6,626 bases of DNA from SHLJ01 sp041618535 (lineage in GTDB: Bacteria > Bacteroidota > Bacteroidia > Flavobacteriales > Flavobacteriaceae), in NCBI GenBank assembly GCA_041618535.1, contig JBFKFP010000150.1:1-6626 (forward strand). Direction: 5' to 3'. How positions within the stretch are numbered: the first letter of the stretch is position 1; each line of letters opens with the position of its first letter. The position numbers and the translations under genes are program-made. Below are positions 5,898 through 6,626 of the stretch, piece by piece. The notes beneath the pieces are model-generated. The model was not told the DNA's origin. It worked only from the letters and a program-made list of their open reading frames with translations, and ran no database searches.

Positions 5898-6374
5898 ATG
5901 AAAAGATTAGTGTTAATTGCAGTAGCTGCTTTTTTCAGCGTTACCGCTTCTGCCCAGGAAGGATTCAGCGGAGGTGTGAATGTCGGTTTAACGATTAGTG
6001 AGATTTCCGACTGGAAATTCAGTATCCAGGTTGACCTGGAGTACAACTGGGAAGCCACTGAAACCATAGACCTCGGTGTAGCAGCCGGTTATGGTAATAT
6101 CTTCGGGGGTGATGTTGATGGTTTTGATTTACCTGATTACAAGTATATCCCGATTGCTGCTACCGCAAGTTTTGAATTTGGCGGATACCTTAACTTCGAA
6201 GCTGATCTGGGTTATGCCATCGGTCTTGATGACGTGGATGGAGGTTTTTATTACAGACCCGGACTTAGTTACGATGTGAGTGAAACCTTTAACATTGGCG
6301 GATATTATACCGGAATTTCGGATGACGGCTTTACGGCATCAACCATCTCATTAGGTGCAAGATTCAGATTCTAG
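5898..6374 (+). CDS. Small outer-membrane beta-barrel protein
   Basis: The product has 158 aa from ATG 5898. An in-frame TTG at 5862 would add 12 residues in front of a perfect signal peptide, so ATG 5898 is chosen. Residues 1-19 (MKRLVLIAVAAFFSVTASA) are a classic signal peptide, with cleavage likely at ASA-QEG. The mature part shows about eight stretches of alternating hydrophobic and polar residues (near 24-33, 41-50, 55-65, 82-94, 97-108, 115-125, 129-139, 147-158), and the chain ends in ARFRF with a terminal Phe, the signal for insertion by BamA. This fits an 8-strand OmpA/OmpX-like barrel. The loops and turns are rich in Asp and Gly (GGDVDGFDLPD, GLDDVDGG, SDDG), so the protein is acidic. 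The function is unknown; membrane stability, adhesion or a narrow pore are all possible. It is a single-gene unit with its own terminator. Confidence 0.85.
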   Translation: MKRLVLIAVAAFFSVTASAQEGFSGGVNVGLTISEISDWKFSIQVDLEYNWEATETIDLGVAAGYGNIFGGDVDGFDLPDYKYIPIAATASFEFGGYLNFEADLGYAIGLDDVDGGFYYRPGLSYDVSETFNIGGYYTGISDDGFTASTISLGARFRF

Positions 6375-6395
6375 GATCTTTTTAACAAATTTTAG

Positions 6396-6423
6396 AAGAG
6401 GCTCATCGAGCCTCTTTTTTTTT
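6396..6423 (+). terminator. Intrinsic terminator after the barrel gene
   Basis: AAGAGGCTC (6396-6404) pairs perfectly with GAGCCTCTT (6408-6416) around a 3-nt loop (ATC), and a run of nine T spans 6415-6423. It lies 21 bp after the stop codon at 6372-6374 and is a strong rho-independent terminator, in keeping with a short and probably abundantly expressed gene. Confidence 0.9.
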
Positions 6424-6626
6424 ATTCCTGATATAAATCATAGGTCATTAATATCTTCAACCATAATTTTATGCCCTATTATCGCTCTGCACTCTGCTTC
6501 AAATAATATCGCGTCAATTTACACTGCACTATTTTTATTACATCACGACGTTTCCCTCTGGATCTGCTAAAAGATTATTCTAAAGGATTATTAAAATCTA
6601 AAATACAGTTAGACATAACGTTAAAA
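6424..6626. other. Right-end noncoding stretch, no gene recognised
   Basis: These ~200 AT-rich bases contain no convincing ORF on either strand, no hairpin terminator and no tRNA-like fold that I could find. Small direct repeats are present (CTCTGCACTCTGC around 6485-6497; GATTATT twice near 6573-6592) but are too short to interpret. It may be the upstream region of a gene beyond the window edge. Confidence 0.5.

Noticed and set aside
6355..6570. 71-aa plus-strand ORF at the right end
   Set aside because: It overlaps the barrel gene end and runs through a strong terminator hairpin; its Phe/Ser/Ile-rich make-up suggests chance.

Overview
The window looks like a piece of chromosome from a marine-type member of Bacteroidota, most probably class Flavobacteriia. 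This rests on the gene set (a flavobacterial TonB-dependent receptor with an N-terminal carboxypeptidase-regulatory-like domain, an rny/zapA neighbourhood, a small outer-membrane beta-barrel), on Bacteroidota-type promoter motifs (TTG or TTTG about 19-20 nt before TAnnTTTG), on the lack of Shine-Dalgarno sequences and on the moderately AT-rich base composition. No mobile element, CRISPR array, tRNA or rRNA is visible. Most of the window is conserved housekeeping sequence.

Left part (1-2229, minus strand): a secreted or periplasmic M23-family metallopeptidase (561 aa) is followed after 8 bp by the first 178 codons of a TonB-dependent outer-membrane receptor, which runs off the left edge and appears to start at TTG. 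A divergent promoter region (2230-2402) separates this cell-envelope operon from the plus-strand cell-division genes.

Middle part (2403-4795, plus strand): a 96-aa coiled-coil protein of unknown function, then zapA (FtsZ-ring stabiliser), then a structured noncoding region that folds by eye into a long rod closed by a 13-bp stem directly before nine T residues, then rny (ribonuclease Y). I read the noncoding region as a 6S RNA (ssrS, 6S-Flavo type). It is the most interesting element here: a 6S RNA directly after zapA repeats the zapA-ssrS order of gammaproteobacteria, and the RNA carries duplicated GAGTTTA arms that could allow two alternative folds.

Right part (4796-6626): a strong hairpin terminator sits between the convergent rny and xerD. 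The tyrosine recombinase xerD (minus strand, TTG start) has a complete catalytic set. Divergent from it is a small 158-aa outer-membrane beta-barrel protein with acidic loops, ending in a strong terminator. The last ~200 bases hold no gene that I can support.

Functionally the window joins envelope remodelling and uptake (M23 peptidase, TonB receptor, small porin-like barrel), division and chromosome segregation (coiled-coil protein, ZapA, XerD) and RNA control (6S RNA, RNase Y). I see no wholly new defence or mobile system.
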